A DNA stretch of 49,867 bases, taken from NCBI GenBank assembly GCA_944381405.1, contig CALWLA010000016.1, forward strand, positions 1 through 49,867, given 5' to 3'. Below are positions 33,713 to 44,864 of this stretch, one piece after another; position 1 is the first letter of the stretch; every line of letters begins with the position of its first letter. Source of the stretch: an uncultured Lachnospiraceae bacterium (GTDB lineage Bacteria > Bacillota > Clostridia > Lachnospirales > Lachnospiraceae). The position numbers and the translations under genes were made by a program. Under the pieces are notes generated by a model, which worked only from the letters and a program-made list of their open reading frames with translations, was not told the DNA's origin and did no database searches.

Positions 33713-35884
33713 TCAGGTCAGCAGGTCGTAGCCGAGCTGCACCTGCCTTGCCTGTTCTCCGCCCAGTACATGGGCCTTCAGCATGTCACGCATCCTGATT
33801 ATTATAGCATGACTTCCATGCTTTATATATAAAATTTTTCTGTAATTATCATTAACTTTGTATAAGGCGGCGTTGCAGGGTCCGATGAGCTCCGCCCCCG
33901 CCTCCCGGGCATATGCGGAAAGCCAGTCTGCCGCCTCCCTGGCGCAGGCCTCCACCGCCGCTTCCTCCGGCGACTGGAACCGCACCTCCAGCATTTCCCC
34001 GAAGGGGGGATAGCCCATCAGCCTGCGGTAGCCCATCTCCCGCTGGTAAAACCGCAGATAATCCTGGGCCGCCGCCGTTTCCACCGCGTAATGGGAAGGA
34101 TCGTAGGACTGGATCACCACGTCCCCTGGAAGCCGGGATCTGCCCGCCCGGCCGGAGGCCTGGGTCAGCAGCTGAAAGGTCCGCTCCGCCGCGTCGTACT
34201 CCGGCGCGTTCAGGGAAAAGTCCGCCGCAATGATCCCCACCAGGGTCACCTTCGGGAAATCATGTCCCTTTACGATCATCTGGGTCCCCAGAAGGATATC
34301 CGCCCGGCCCTCGGAAAAATCCGCGAGGATCCGCTCATGGGCCCCCTTCCTTGAGGTGGTATCCGCATCCATCCTCAGGACCCGGGCCCTCGGGAACTCC
34401 CGTTTCACCGCCGCCTCCAGCTTCTGGGTGCCCATGCCGAAGGGAGCGATATAGGGGCTCCCGCAGACAGGGCAGGTCTTCGGCATAGGGGCCCGGTATC
34501 CGCAGTAATGACAACTCAGAAGAGCTGCCCGTTCCTTTCCGCCCCGCCGGTCCCGGTACCAGTCATTGTGGGCGGTCATGGAAACGTCGCAGTGGGGGCA
34601 TTTCAGCACATGGCCGCAGCTGCGGCAGGATACAAAGCCCGCATAGCCCCGCCGGTTCAGAAACAGCATGATCTGCTGCCCCCTCTGCAGCCGGTCCTCC
34701 ATCATCTCCCGGAGCGTGCCGGAAAAGGGGGTGCGGTTTCCGGAAAGCAGCTCCTTCCGCATGTCGCACAGGTGGATCCTGGGAAGGGCCGCCCCCTCCA
34801 CCGCCCGCTTTTCCAGGCGGTACAACACGTATTCCCCTGCTTGGGCCCTGGTAAAGGACAATAGGGAAGGGGTGGCGGAGCCCAGCAGCAGCATGCCACC
34901 GCAGAGCTTTGCCCGGAGCCTTGCCACCGCCCTGGCGTCGTAGCGGGGAGAGGTATCGGAGTGATAGGCCTGCTCGTGCTCCTCGTCGATCACGATGAGC
35001 CCCAGCTGGGAAAAGGGGGTAAAGAGCGCCGAGCGGGGGCCTACCATCACGTCGATCGCCCCTGCCCTGGCCTTTTCGTACTGCTCATAGCGCTCTCCTG
35101 CAGAAAGCCGGGAATGCATCACCGCCACCCGGTCTCCGAAGGAGGCGGACAGCTCCCTTACGGTCTGATAGGTAAGGGAGATCTCCGGAATCAGCACGAT
35201 GGTCTGTTTTCCCAGGCTCTGCATATATTCGATGAGCCGGATATACACCAGGGTCTTTCCGCTTCCCGTAACGCCAAAAAGCAGGGAGGGCCGGAGCCCT
35301 TCCTCCATGTGGGGGGAAGGCTGCCGCCGGCTCCTGCCTGCCTTAAGCTTTTGCGCTTCGGAAAAACGGGCCTTCAGGTCTTCCACCACCGCCGCCTGCT
35401 CCTTCGTAAGGGACAGTTCCTTCCGGAGACGGTTTCCGCTTTCTTCGGAAGCAGTCTCCCCGGTTTCCGGTCTTTCCTGCCGGTCCCCATCCTCCGACAG
35501 GCTCCGGATCGCCTCCACAGGATCTTTCCTGCGGCTGTTCTTCCGCACGCTGCGTTTTACCGGAAGCACGGTCTTCAAAGCCTGATTCATGGTGCTTCCG
35601 TATTCCCGGGCCATAAAGGCCGCCAGGACGATCATCTCGCCCTCTGCCTGGAGGGCGTCCTTGGGCACCTCCAAAAGCTCCTTGATCCGTTCCTCCGGGA
35701 AGCCCGGATCCTCTGTGATCTCCGTCACATATCCGGCCCTGGGCGCGCTGGCGCTGCCAAAGGGCACCAGCACCCGCACCCCGGGAAAGACCTCCGCCGA
35801 AAGAGCCTCGGGGATCCGGTAGGTAAAGGCCCGGTCCACCGCCTCCGCGGAGCAGTCTATGATCACCTTTGCATATCTGGCCAA
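33713..35884 (-). CDS. priA: Primosomal replication restart helicase PriA
   Basis: Reloads the replisome on stalled forks. The 723-residue protein has an N-terminal fork-binding domain (about 1-105), an acidic/variable linker (about 115-165), and a DEAH-type helicase core with GVTGSGKTLVYI, VIDEEHEQAYHS and VLLLGSATPS-like sequence. The zinc-binding insert uses CRSCGHVLKCPHCD and CHYCGYRAPMPKTCPVCG. Later helicase motifs are LGTQMIVKGHDFPKVTLVG and TQASGRAGRS. Length is normal. It sits between murF and def, the standard Firmicute order. Confidence 0.96.
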   Translation of the reverse strand: MARYAKVIIDCSAEAVDRAFTYRIPEALSAEVFPGVRVLVPFGSASAPRAGYVTEITEDPGFPEERIKELLEVPKDALQAEGEMIVLAAFMAREYGSTMNQALKTVLPVKRSVRKNSRRKDPVEAIRSLSEDGDRQERPETGETASEESGNRLRKELSLTKEQAAVVEDLKARFSEAQKLKAGRSRRQPSPHMEEGLRPSLLFGVTGSGKTLVYIRLIEYMQSLGKQTIVLIPEISLTYQTVRELSASFGDRVAVMHSRLSAGERYEQYEKARAGAIDVMVGPRSALFTPFSQLGLIVIDEEHEQAYHSDTSPRYDARAVARLRAKLCGGMLLLGSATPSLLSFTRAQAGEYVLYRLEKRAVEGAALPRIHLCDMRKELLSGNRTPFSGTLREMMEDRLQRGQQIMLFLNRRGYAGFVSCRSCGHVLKCPHCDVSMTAHNDWYRDRRGGKERAALLSCHYCGYRAPMPKTCPVCGSPYIAPFGMGTQKLEAAVKREFPRARVLRMDADTTSRKGAHERILADFSEGRADILLGTQMIVKGHDFPKVTLVGIIAADFSLNAPEYDAAERTFQLLTQASGRAGRSRLPGDVVIQSYDPSHYAVETAAAQDYLRFYQREMGYRRLMGYPPFGEMLEVRFQSPEEAAVEACAREAADWLSAYAREAGAELIGPCNAALYKVNDNYRKILYIKHGSHAIIIRMRDMLKAHVLGGEQARQVQLGYDLLT

Positions 35885-35896
35885 CTAGCCGCCTCC

Positions 35897-37411
35897 TTAT
35901 CCCCTTTTCTCCGGAAAACCGGCCTCCGCCTTTTCCAACAGCTGCTTCAGCACCGGGGTAAGCCCCATGCTGTTGGAGCCTTTGAAAAGCACCGCGTCTC
36001 CCGGCTTCAGGGTATTGGACAAGGCCTCCGCCAGGTCCTCCTTTGTTTCAAATAAACAGATCTCCGGCATCTGCCAGCCTGCTTCCGGTGCGCTTCCGGT
36101 TCCTGCCTTGCCGCTGATCCCCTCAGCGATAAACCGGGACAGGGGGCCGTAGAGGAACACCATGTCGATGGGCAGCCGCTTTTCCCGCAGGAAAAGGCCC
36201 ACCTGCCGGTGATACTCCGCCTCCTGCTCTCCCAGCTCCAGCATATCCGCCAGCACCGCGACGCGGCGGCCTGCCGCTGGCTGGTCTCCCAGCACGGATA
36301 GTCCCGCCTTCATGGAATCCGGCGCGGCGTTGTAGCTGTCGTCGATCCAGGTGATGCCGCCTGCGGAAAGCTTCTGGCCCCGGCCTCCCACGCCGGTAAA
36401 ACCGGAAAGGGCCCTGGCCGCAGCCTCAGGCGCTACGCCGAAGCAGTCCGCCGCCGCGATGGCCGCCGCCGCGTTCCGCACCATATGATCGCCGGATACC
36501 TGCAGCCTGCAGGCGATCTCGCCTCCCCTGGGATCCCGCAGCAAAAAGGCGGGATACCCCTCCTCCAGCCGGAGGCCTGTGATGCGCCAGTCCGCCCTTT
36601 CGGAAAATCCGTAAAAAATGATCCGGATGTGCTTTCCCTCTGCGATGCCCAGCTGATGGATCCCTTCCTCCGTAAGGCCCGCCAGCAGGGGATCGTCTCC
36701 GTTTAAGATCAGAGGCGATTCCTCCGGCATCCCATCCAGGATGTGCAGCTTTTCCTTTAAGATGTTTTCCTGGGTCTTTAGCTGATTGATATGGGAAACG
36801 CCAATGTTGGTCATCACCCCGGCATTTACCTCTGCCACCCGGGCAATGCGGGACATTTCCCCAAACTCCGACATTCCCAGCTCGATGACGCCGATCTGCG
36901 CCTCCGGATCCGTTTCCATGACGGTGATGGGAACCCCTACCTGGGAATTGGAATTTCCCTTTGTGGCGTAGACCCTGCGCTCTGCCGACAGGGCGCAGGC
37001 CACCATCTCCCTGGTGGTGGTCTTGCCTACGGAGCCGGTGACCCCGATGAGGGGGATATGCACTCTGGTCTCCCGGTACCACCGTCCCAGACGCTGAAGG
37101 GCGTCCCGGGTGTTATCCACCGCTATGAGACAGGGCACAAGCCCCTTTTCCAGGGCGCCGGCAAGGGCCGGATCCCGCAGCACCGACGCCTCATCCTCAT
37201 GCTCAGAGGTAAAGGCGCAGGCCGCGCCGTTTTCAAAGGCAGAGCCCAGGAACCTGTGGGCGTCCACCCGCTCTCCGATGATGGGAACGAACAGGTCCTC
37301 TCCCTGCATCTTCCCGGAATTCAGGCTGACATGATGGATCAGCCTGTCTTTTTCTCCAATGATCAGTCTTCCGCCGGCGGCCTCCGCCGCCTGCCATGCC
37401 GTAAGCTCCAT
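35897..37411 (-). CDS. murF: UDP-N-acetylmuramoyl-tripeptide--D-alanyl-D-alanine ligase
   Basis: Adds D-Ala-D-Ala to the UDP-MurNAc tripeptide, the last cytoplasmic step of peptidoglycan precursor assembly. The 504-residue Mur ligase has an N-terminal substrate domain (about 1-105), the central ATPase with GVTGSVGKTTTREM, ATKGNSNSQVGVP, VIELGMSEFGEMSRIA and NGDDPLL, and a C-terminal domain with WIDDSYNAAPDSMKAGL. GDAVLFKGSNSMGL near the end is diagnostic for MurF. It is followed by priA after 12 bases and preceded by the flavodiiron gene. Confidence 0.96.
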   Translation of the reverse strand: MELTAWQAAEAAGGRLIIGEKDRLIHHVSLNSGKMQGEDLFVPIIGERVDAHRFLGSAFENGAACAFTSEHEDEASVLRDPALAGALEKGLVPCLIAVDNTRDALQRLGRWYRETRVHIPLIGVTGSVGKTTTREMVACALSAERRVYATKGNSNSQVGVPITVMETDPEAQIGVIELGMSEFGEMSRIARVAEVNAGVMTNIGVSHINQLKTQENILKEKLHILDGMPEESPLILNGDDPLLAGLTEEGIHQLGIAEGKHIRIIFYGFSERADWRITGLRLEEGYPAFLLRDPRGGEIACRLQVSGDHMVRNAAAAIAAADCFGVAPEAAARALSGFTGVGGRGQKLSAGGITWIDDSYNAAPDSMKAGLSVLGDQPAAGRRVAVLADMLELGEQEAEYHRQVGLFLREKRLPIDMVFLYGPLSRFIAEGISGKAGTGSAPEAGWQMPEICLFETKEDLAEALSNTLKPGDAVLFKGSNSMGLTPVLKQLLEKAEAGFPEKRG

Positions 37412-37424
37412 CGCTGCCGCTCCT

Positions 37425-38636
37425 TTACGCCTGCAGTCTCCGGAGGATGTCCTCCGCCACTGCCTCCAGCTCCTCGTTCTGGGCGTCGGAAAGCCGGGAC
37501 CGTACCACCACCGTCTTTTCCGAAACCTCCATCTCCTTCATCTCCAAAAGCATCTGCCGCATCAGCTTTTCCGACTGCGGGGCCCAGGTGCCGTTCCCCA
37601 GCACCGTGCATTTCCTGCCCTGGATGTTCAGGCTCTGCATATCCTCCAGAAGCTCCTTCATCTTGGGATAAAGGCCGTTGTTGTAGGTGGGAGCCGCAAA
37701 TACCAGGTAACCGCAGCGGAAGGCCTCTGCGATGAGATAGGACTTGTCGGTTTCCGACACGTCGTAAACCTTGATGTTCCGAAGCCCCTTTTCTCCCAGC
37801 CTGCAGGCCAGGGCCTCGCAAAGCGCCTTGGTGTTCCCGTACATGGAGCCATAGGCGATCATCACCGCCCCGGGATCCTCCGGACGATAGGAGGACCAGA
37901 GATCGTACTTTTCCAGGATCATGGGAATGTCTTCGCTCCAGACCGGTCCGTGGAGAGGCGCGATCAGGCGGATGGGCAGTCCCGCTGCCTTTTTCAATAC
38001 TGCCTGCACCTGCTGGCCGTATTTGCCCACGATATTGGTATAGTATCTCCTGGCATCCGTCAGCCAGGAGGCGTTGAGATCGATCTCCCTGTCAAACAGG
38101 CAGCCGTCCAGGGTGCCGAAGGTGCCAAAGGCGTCTGCGGAAAAAAGGATCCCGTCCTTCTGGTCAAAGCTCATCATCACCTCGGGCCAGTGGACCATGG
38201 GCGCCAGGATAAAGCGCAGCTTATGGGCCCCCAGGCAAAGCTCGTCTCCCTCCTTGACCAAAAGCTTCCGTTCCTCCGGAAGCGTCGTGTTGTTGAACTG
38301 GTCGAAAAAGCGGAAGGCCTGCTGGGTAGCCACCATCCGGCATTCCGGGTACCGCTCCAGGATCCGGGCGATGCCGCTGCAGTGATCCGGCTCCATATGA
38401 TGCACGATCATATAATCCACAGGCCTGCCCTGAAGCACATAGTCCACGTTTTCCAGGAACTGAGGCAGCACGCCCCCGTCCGCCGTATCCAGGAGCGCCG
38501 TTTTTTCGTCCTGGATGATATAGGAATTATAGGATACGCCGTGGGGCAGGGGGAACATGTTTTCAAAAAGGTGAAGCCTCCTGTCGTCCACACCTACCCA
38601 GCTGATATCCTCGTTTAATCTTCTCACTGCCTGCAT
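37425..38636 (-). CDS. fprA: Flavodiiron protein (FprA/A-type, O2 or NO reductase)
   Basis: Protects anaerobes by reducing oxygen to water or nitric oxide to nitrous oxide. The 403-residue protein joins a metallo-beta-lactamase-like diiron domain to a flavodoxin domain. Iron ligands are in HHMEPDH (79-85), MVHWPEVMM, SADAFG and APLHGPVW, all present. The FMN-binding loop is YGSMYGNT, with APTYNNGLYP and GNGTWAP further on. No C-terminal rubredoxin is fused, so electrons must come from a separate rubredoxin or flavin reductase. The ATG follows AAAGGAGA. It is probably cotranscribed with the AI-2E family gene upstream. Confidence 0.94.
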   Translation of the reverse strand: MQAVRRLNEDISWVGVDDRRLHLFENMFPLPHGVSYNSYIIQDEKTALLDTADGGVLPQFLENVDYVLQGRPVDYMIVHHMEPDHCSGIARILERYPECRMVATQQAFRFFDQFNNTTLPEERKLLVKEGDELCLGAHKLRFILAPMVHWPEVMMSFDQKDGILFSADAFGTFGTLDGCLFDREIDLNASWLTDARRYYTNIVGKYGQQVQAVLKKAAGLPIRLIAPLHGPVWSEDIPMILEKYDLWSSYRPEDPGAVMIAYGSMYGNTKALCEALACRLGEKGLRNIKVYDVSETDKSYLIAEAFRCGYLVFAAPTYNNGLYPKMKELLEDMQSLNIQGRKCTVLGNGTWAPQSEKLMRQMLLEMKEMEVSEKTVVVRSRLSDAQNEELEAVAEDILRRLQA

Positions 38637-38662
38637 GTGATATTCTCCTTTGTTCTGCGTTT

Positions 38663-39892
38663 TTAAATCTCGTCTTTCTTTTTTGCACCGTAATAGGAAA
38701 GCTCCCCTGGCAAGCCCTTCTTATGCAGCAGCAGGGCGGAGATCTTGCTCAGAAGGTTCATGAACACCGCCCAGGTGGGAACCGCGATGATCATGCCTGC
38801 AAAGCCGAAGAGGCCGCCGAAAAGCAGGATGGAAAAAAGCACCCAGAAGCTGGAAATGCCGGTCCTGTCTCCCAGAATCTTGGGTCCCAGGAAATTCCCG
38901 TCAAACTGCTGCAGCAGGAAGACAAACACCAGGAAATAAAGTCCCTGCAGGGGACTGGAAAGCATGATCAGGATCGTAGAGGGAATCGCGCCGATGAAGG
39001 GCCCGAAGAAGGGGATGACGTTGGTGACGCCTACGATCACGGACACCAGCAGCACATAGGGCATATGGAGAATGCCCACCATGTTCAGGAAACTCAGGAT
39101 GGTAAAGCACATGAGTCCGATGATGAGGGAATCCACGATCTTTCCGATAATAAAGCCGCCGAACACCTCGTGGATGTACCGCAGCTCCTTCACCGTCCGT
39201 TCCGCCCAGTCTGTGGGAAGCAGGGCGTAGATCAGCTTCTTGAACTGGGGAAGCAGCACCTCCTTGATGTTCAGCAGATAGATCATGACGATGAGGCCGA
39301 TGGCGATGTCATAAAACCACATGAGTACCGAAGCCACGCCGCTGTAGGCCTGGCTGATGATTCGGGACAGGTTGGGCCGCACCGTATTGTTCAGGAAATC
39401 CTCGAAAAAGCTGGTGGCGTTCTGATACAGCAGAAGCAGCGCCTGCTGATAGTCGCTCTGTCCGGAAAGCTCCTGATTCATCCAGGCAGAGAAACGGCTG
39501 ATGTTTTCCGGCAGGGAATTCACCACATTCATGATGGAACGGTAAAGCTCCGGCAGCATCATGGCCACAAGGCCCACCGCCACGGCGCAGAGCACCACCA
39601 CGGATACCAGGGTGGCCGCCGCCTTGGCCCAGCGCTTTGCAGCCGCAGGCTTCCGGCATTGTTTGCAAAGCCTCCGGAAGGTAAAGGCAGACACCTTGTT
39701 ATAGATGGGAGACAGCAGATAGGCCATGACAGTTCCGTAGATCACCGGCTTTAAAATGCCGATGACCATGGACAGGGCCGCCGACACCGCGTCGAGATTG
39801 ATCAATAAAAATATCACGCCTGCCGACGCCGCAATGACCGCAAAGGCCGTGATCCCCCATGCCACATACTGATTCCATTTTTTCTCTTTCAT
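38663..39892 (-). CDS. AI-2E family transporter
   Basis: Polytopic membrane protein of the AI-2E exporter / PerM family, 409 residues with about eight helices. Family landmarks are an N-terminal pair of helices (WGITAFAVIAASAGVIFLLI), KPVIYGTVMAYLLSPIYNKV, FIIGKIVDSLIIGLMCFTIL, the conserved GVTNVIPFFGPFIGAIPS and QFDGNFLGPKILGDRTGIS. Members include the TqsA signal exporter and Na+/H+ antiporter-like proteins; the substrate here is unknown. The ATG at 39892 sits 44 bases after the -10 box of a consensus promoter; the frame to 40012 crosses that promoter. It is divergent from the riboswitch-controlled ATPase. Confidence 0.9.
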   Translation of the reverse strand: MKEKKWNQYVAWGITAFAVIAASAGVIFLLINLDAVSAALSMVIGILKPVIYGTVMAYLLSPIYNKVSAFTFRRLCKQCRKPAAAKRWAKAAATLVSVVVLCAVAVGLVAMMLPELYRSIMNVVNSLPENISRFSAWMNQELSGQSDYQQALLLLYQNATSFFEDFLNNTVRPNLSRIISQAYSGVASVLMWFYDIAIGLIVMIYLLNIKEVLLPQFKKLIYALLPTDWAERTVKELRYIHEVFGGFIIGKIVDSLIIGLMCFTILSFLNMVGILHMPYVLLVSVIVGVTNVIPFFGPFIGAIPSTILIMLSSPLQGLYFLVFVFLLQQFDGNFLGPKILGDRTGISSFWVLFSILLFGGLFGFAGMIIAVPTWAVFMNLLSKISALLLHKKGLPGELSYYGAKKKDEI

Positions 39893-39935
39893 GTATTTGC
39901 CCGGGGATCTTGCCTCCCCTTTTCCTTTCGCTGCT

Positions 39936-39964
39936 AGTATATCAAACCCCGCCCTGCTGCGCAA
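39936..39964 (-). promoter_or_regulatory. Promoter of the AI-2E family gene
   Basis: Minus strand TTGCGC (39959-39964), a 17-base spacer, TATACT (39936-39941). Confidence 0.7.
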
Positions 39965-39991
39965 GGGATAGCTTCCCGCCCATTTTCCCCA

Positions 39992-40020
39992 TTGACGAAC
40001 CGCCGTTTCCATGCTATGCT
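39992..40020 (+). promoter_or_regulatory. Promoter of the Mn2+ riboswitch / ATPase transcript
   Basis: TTGACG (39992-39997), a 17-base spacer, TATGCT (40015-40020). The expected start near 40027 lies just before the riboswitch P1 stem. Confidence 0.78.
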
Positions 40021-40030
40021 TAGGCAGATT

Positions 40031-40115
40031 GAAAAGGGAGTAGTTGGAAGCTGTACCATCAACATCACGGCCAACGCCTGGTGGTACACGCCTTTATGAG
40101 GTAACAAGACTTTTC
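40031..40115 (+). ncRNA. yybP-ykoY manganese riboswitch aptamer
   Basis: The two conserved ends of this riboswitch class are present: AAGGGAGTAG on the 5' side and ACAAGACTTTTC on the 3' side. P1 forms from GAAAAG (40031-40036) with CTTTTC. ACCATCAACATCACGG and the internal hairpin built on ACC/GGT bases fit the middle. The class senses Mn2+ and turns on exporters. The 3' half of P1 is also the 5' arm of the terminator that follows, the expected on-switch layout: Mn2+ holds P1 and prevents termination. Confidence 0.92.
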
Positions 40116-40167
40116 GGCAGATGCTCTAGGGCACTTTCCCTGGCGCTTTGCCGAAAGGTCTTTTTTT
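40107..40167 (+). terminator. Riboswitch-controlled terminator
   Basis: A 13-base stem (40107-40119 with 40149-40161, one G-U), followed by seven T. It shares AGACTTTTC with the aptamer P1 stem, so the two structures exclude each other. Confidence 0.92.
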
Positions 40168-40265
40168 ATACCCCGGCGGTCCGCCGCCAGGGCGCTCCCC
40201 CGCTCCCAGGGGTCCCAAAGCCGGACCTCTCTGTCTCAGTCATCATTATTAGGAGGGAACGATTT

Positions 40266-42911
<2,646 letters not shown>

Positions 42912-42941
42912 AACGAGACCTTCTGAAAAGGGCACAATCCA

Positions 42942-42980
42942 AACCCCTGCAGTCGTGGAAATTTCCATGCCGCAGGGGTT
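42942..42980 (+). terminator. Hairpin after the ATPase gene
   Basis: AACCCCTGC (42942-42950) and GCAGGGGTT (42972-42980) form a perfect 9-base stem enclosing a smaller TGGAAA/TTTCCA palindrome. The T-tail is short (TTCC), so termination efficiency is uncertain. Confidence 0.65.
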
Positions 42981-43005
42981 TTCCATGCCACAGTTTTTTT
43001 ACCGT

Positions 43006-43043
43006 AAAAAAAGGACTGCCTCTTTTTTTCAGAGACAATCCTT
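43006..43043 (-). terminator. Terminator of the CmpB-like gene
   Basis: Minus strand 13-base stem (arms 43011-43023 and 43031-43043, two G-U pairs) with a 7-base loop, followed by a run of T. It sits about 20 bases after the stop codon. Confidence 0.85.
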
Positions 43044-43065
43044 CTGTGCATTTCCTGCAAAAGCC

Positions 43066-43989
43066 TTATTTCATCAGATCCCGGATCATATCCAGCTCTT
43101 CCGCATGCTCTCTGGAAACCGCGCTGGGGTTTCTGTGCAGCAGGGAAGCTGCTCTCTTGTATTCCCGGTCACGTCTTGCACCAAGACGCTGCAGCTCGGC
43201 GATCACGCCTGCCTTAAGCTTCTGCAGTTCCTGGCTGCCGGGGTTCAACATGGAAAGCTCTTCCAGCTTTGCCCCCAGCTCGTCGATCTGCTTGCGGCGG
43301 AGGGCCCGCAGCGCATGGAGATTTTCCACAAACCGCTGCCTGCGGGAACGAAGCTCCGCCTCCTGTTTCTGACGGAAATCCTTATATTCCTCCAGCTTCA
43401 CCACAGAGGTGATCTCCAGGCGGCGCTGCATGTTCCGGATATACTCCCGGCTCTCTCCCAGCTTTTCCAGCATATCCCGCAGATCCATTGCGTCGCTGGC
43501 GGAACGGTACACATCCACCGCCGTCGCGCTGGTCAGAAGCAGCACCATGATCTCTGAAACCGACCGGCGCAGATCCAGCACCACTCCTTCGATGGGCACA
43601 TGGATGACCTTTACCATCAGTACGGAAAAAAAGCCCCAGCCCAGGGATGCCAGCAGGCAGATATATCCGTTGAGATTAAATTTGAAATTGCTGTAATCCC
43701 AGTATCTTACATGGAAGATCTTTTCCATGCCCCAGCCTGTCACATACTCCAAAAGGGTCGCGCCGATCATTCCAAACAGAAAGATCAGGGGAATGCTGCT
43801 CCGCACCGGAAGGGTGCTGACCAGGACGCCCAGGGCGCCAAACCCATAGATCGGAATGATGGGCCCGTGGAGGAAGCCCCTGTTGACCGGATGCTTCTGC
43901 TGTACCGAAGCATAGCCCGACTCCCAGATCCAGCCAAAAAAGCTGTAAATATAGAAAAACAGCATCCACTGCCATAAATCGTAATGCAT
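43066..43989 (-). CDS. CmpB-like putative ABC-transporter type IV membrane protein with coiled-coil tail
   Basis: A 307-residue membrane protein of the family labelled putative ABC transporter permease (type IV, formerly DUF1113). The first 160 residues hold about five helices with the family signature FFGWIWESGYASV, NRGFLHGPIIPIYGFGALG, LEYVTGWGMEKIF and RYWDYSNFKFNLNGYI. The remaining 140 residues are soluble and helical, rich in Arg, Glu and Leu, and likely coiled coil. No ATP-binding partner is adjacent, so active transport is doubtful. The ATG follows AAAGGAGA. It is divergent from the HdeD-like gene. Confidence 0.82.
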   Translation of the reverse strand: MHYDLWQWMLFFYIYSFFGWIWESGYASVQQKHPVNRGFLHGPIIPIYGFGALGVLVSTLPVRSSIPLIFLFGMIGATLLEYVTGWGMEKIFHVRYWDYSNFKFNLNGYICLLASLGWGFFSVLMVKVIHVPIEGVVLDLRRSVSEIMVLLLTSATAVDVYRSASDAMDLRDMLEKLGESREYIRNMQRRLEITSVVKLEEYKDFRQKQEAELRSRRQRFVENLHALRALRRKQIDELGAKLEELSMLNPGSQELQKLKAGVIAELQRLGARRDREYKRAASLLHRNPSAVSREHAEELDMIRDLMK

Positions 43990-44093
43990 TTTTCAACTCT
44001 CCTTTTCTCTTTCCCGCCGGAGGCTTTCCGGCAGGCATACATATATTCCAGAAGTTCTCTGTTGAAGTGATCATACCACAGATCATTTTTCAA

Positions 44094-44115
44094 TTCCGTT
44101 CTAAAAACAACGGAA
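44094..44115. promoter_or_regulatory. Inverted repeat between the CmpB-like and HdeD-like genes, possible operator
   Basis: TTCCGTT, 8 bases, AACGGAA. It lies in the shared upstream region (43990-44197) of two divergent genes. No clear promoter boxes could be fixed around it. Confidence 0.35.
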
Positions 44116-44197
44116 ATCCGGTTTCTTTCCTGGTAAACTCTGTTTCAGAACCGGTGGCAAGCACCGGCTGAATAAAACAAGACAGGAGCGTAATCTT

Positions 44198-44824
44198 ATG
44201 AAAAACGATCAGGAAACAACCATGCTGATGATAAATTCAGACAACAACGGAGCGGACGGGCTGTTCCAGCTGCTTCCCTCCATCAGAAAGGCAGGAATCA
44301 TCACTGCTCTGGTGATGGCAGCCATCGGCGCCCTGGCCCTTTTTGCCCCGGCCTTTACAAGCCTGACGGTGGCCTGGCTTACGGTAGGCGGCTTTACCAT
44401 CTACGGCGTTTACAAGGTCATTTCCTATTTTTCCCTTCCCCGTCCCCTGCGCAGCGGATTGTATCTGGCAGACGGCCTGCTGAGCGCCTTTCTGGGCGGT
44501 ATGATCCTCTGGGATGCGCTGAAGGGACCTGCCGGACAGGCCGGCATGATCGCCACCCTGTCCTTTGCCGCCGGATTTTATGCCCTCTTTAACGGCATTT
44601 CCCAGACAGCGGACTACTTCATGATCCGGAAAAGCGGTATCCCCGGCACAGGATTCCTTCTGGCCAGCGGTCTGCTGCGCTCTCTTGTAGGCGTCCTCAT
44701 CCTGGCAAACCCCTTCCTAGGATGGTTCAGCCTGCAGCTTTGCTTCGGCGCTTTTCTGCTGGTAACGGGCATCGCTCTGTTCTTTGAGGCCCTGTCCCTG
44801 AAGACCAGCCCTGAGGATCTTTAA
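44198..44824 (+). CDS. HdeD/DUF308-family membrane protein
   Basis: Small polytopic membrane protein, 208 residues, with six helices arranged as three pairs (about 32-50, 56-75, 88-105, 115-135, 148-165, 170-195). Repeated Gly/Ala-rich blocks such as LVMAAIGALALFAPAFTSLTVAWLTVG and LLRSLVGVLILANPFLGWFSL match the HdeD repeat, where HdeD is linked to acid resistance in E. coli. The role in Firmicutes is not known. The ATG follows AGGAG. It converges on the Crp/Fnr gene 40 bases further on. Confidence 0.78.
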   Translation: MKNDQETTMLMINSDNNGADGLFQLLPSIRKAGIITALVMAAIGALALFAPAFTSLTVAWLTVGGFTIYGVYKVISYFSLPRPLRSGLYLADGLLSAFLGGMILWDALKGPAGQAGMIATLSFAAGFYALFNGISQTADYFMIRKSGIPGTGFLLASGLLRSLVGVLILANPFLGWFSLQLCFGAFLLVTGIALFFEALSLKTSPEDL

Positions 44825-44864
44825 TGGCAGCGGAGGGCTCATGGCACTGCCCTCGGGCATGGGC

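Noticed and set aside
40044-40265. N-terminal extension of the P-type ATPase from 40044
   Set aside because: This stretch is the Mn2+ riboswitch and its terminator; the ATG at 40266 has an AGGAGG site.
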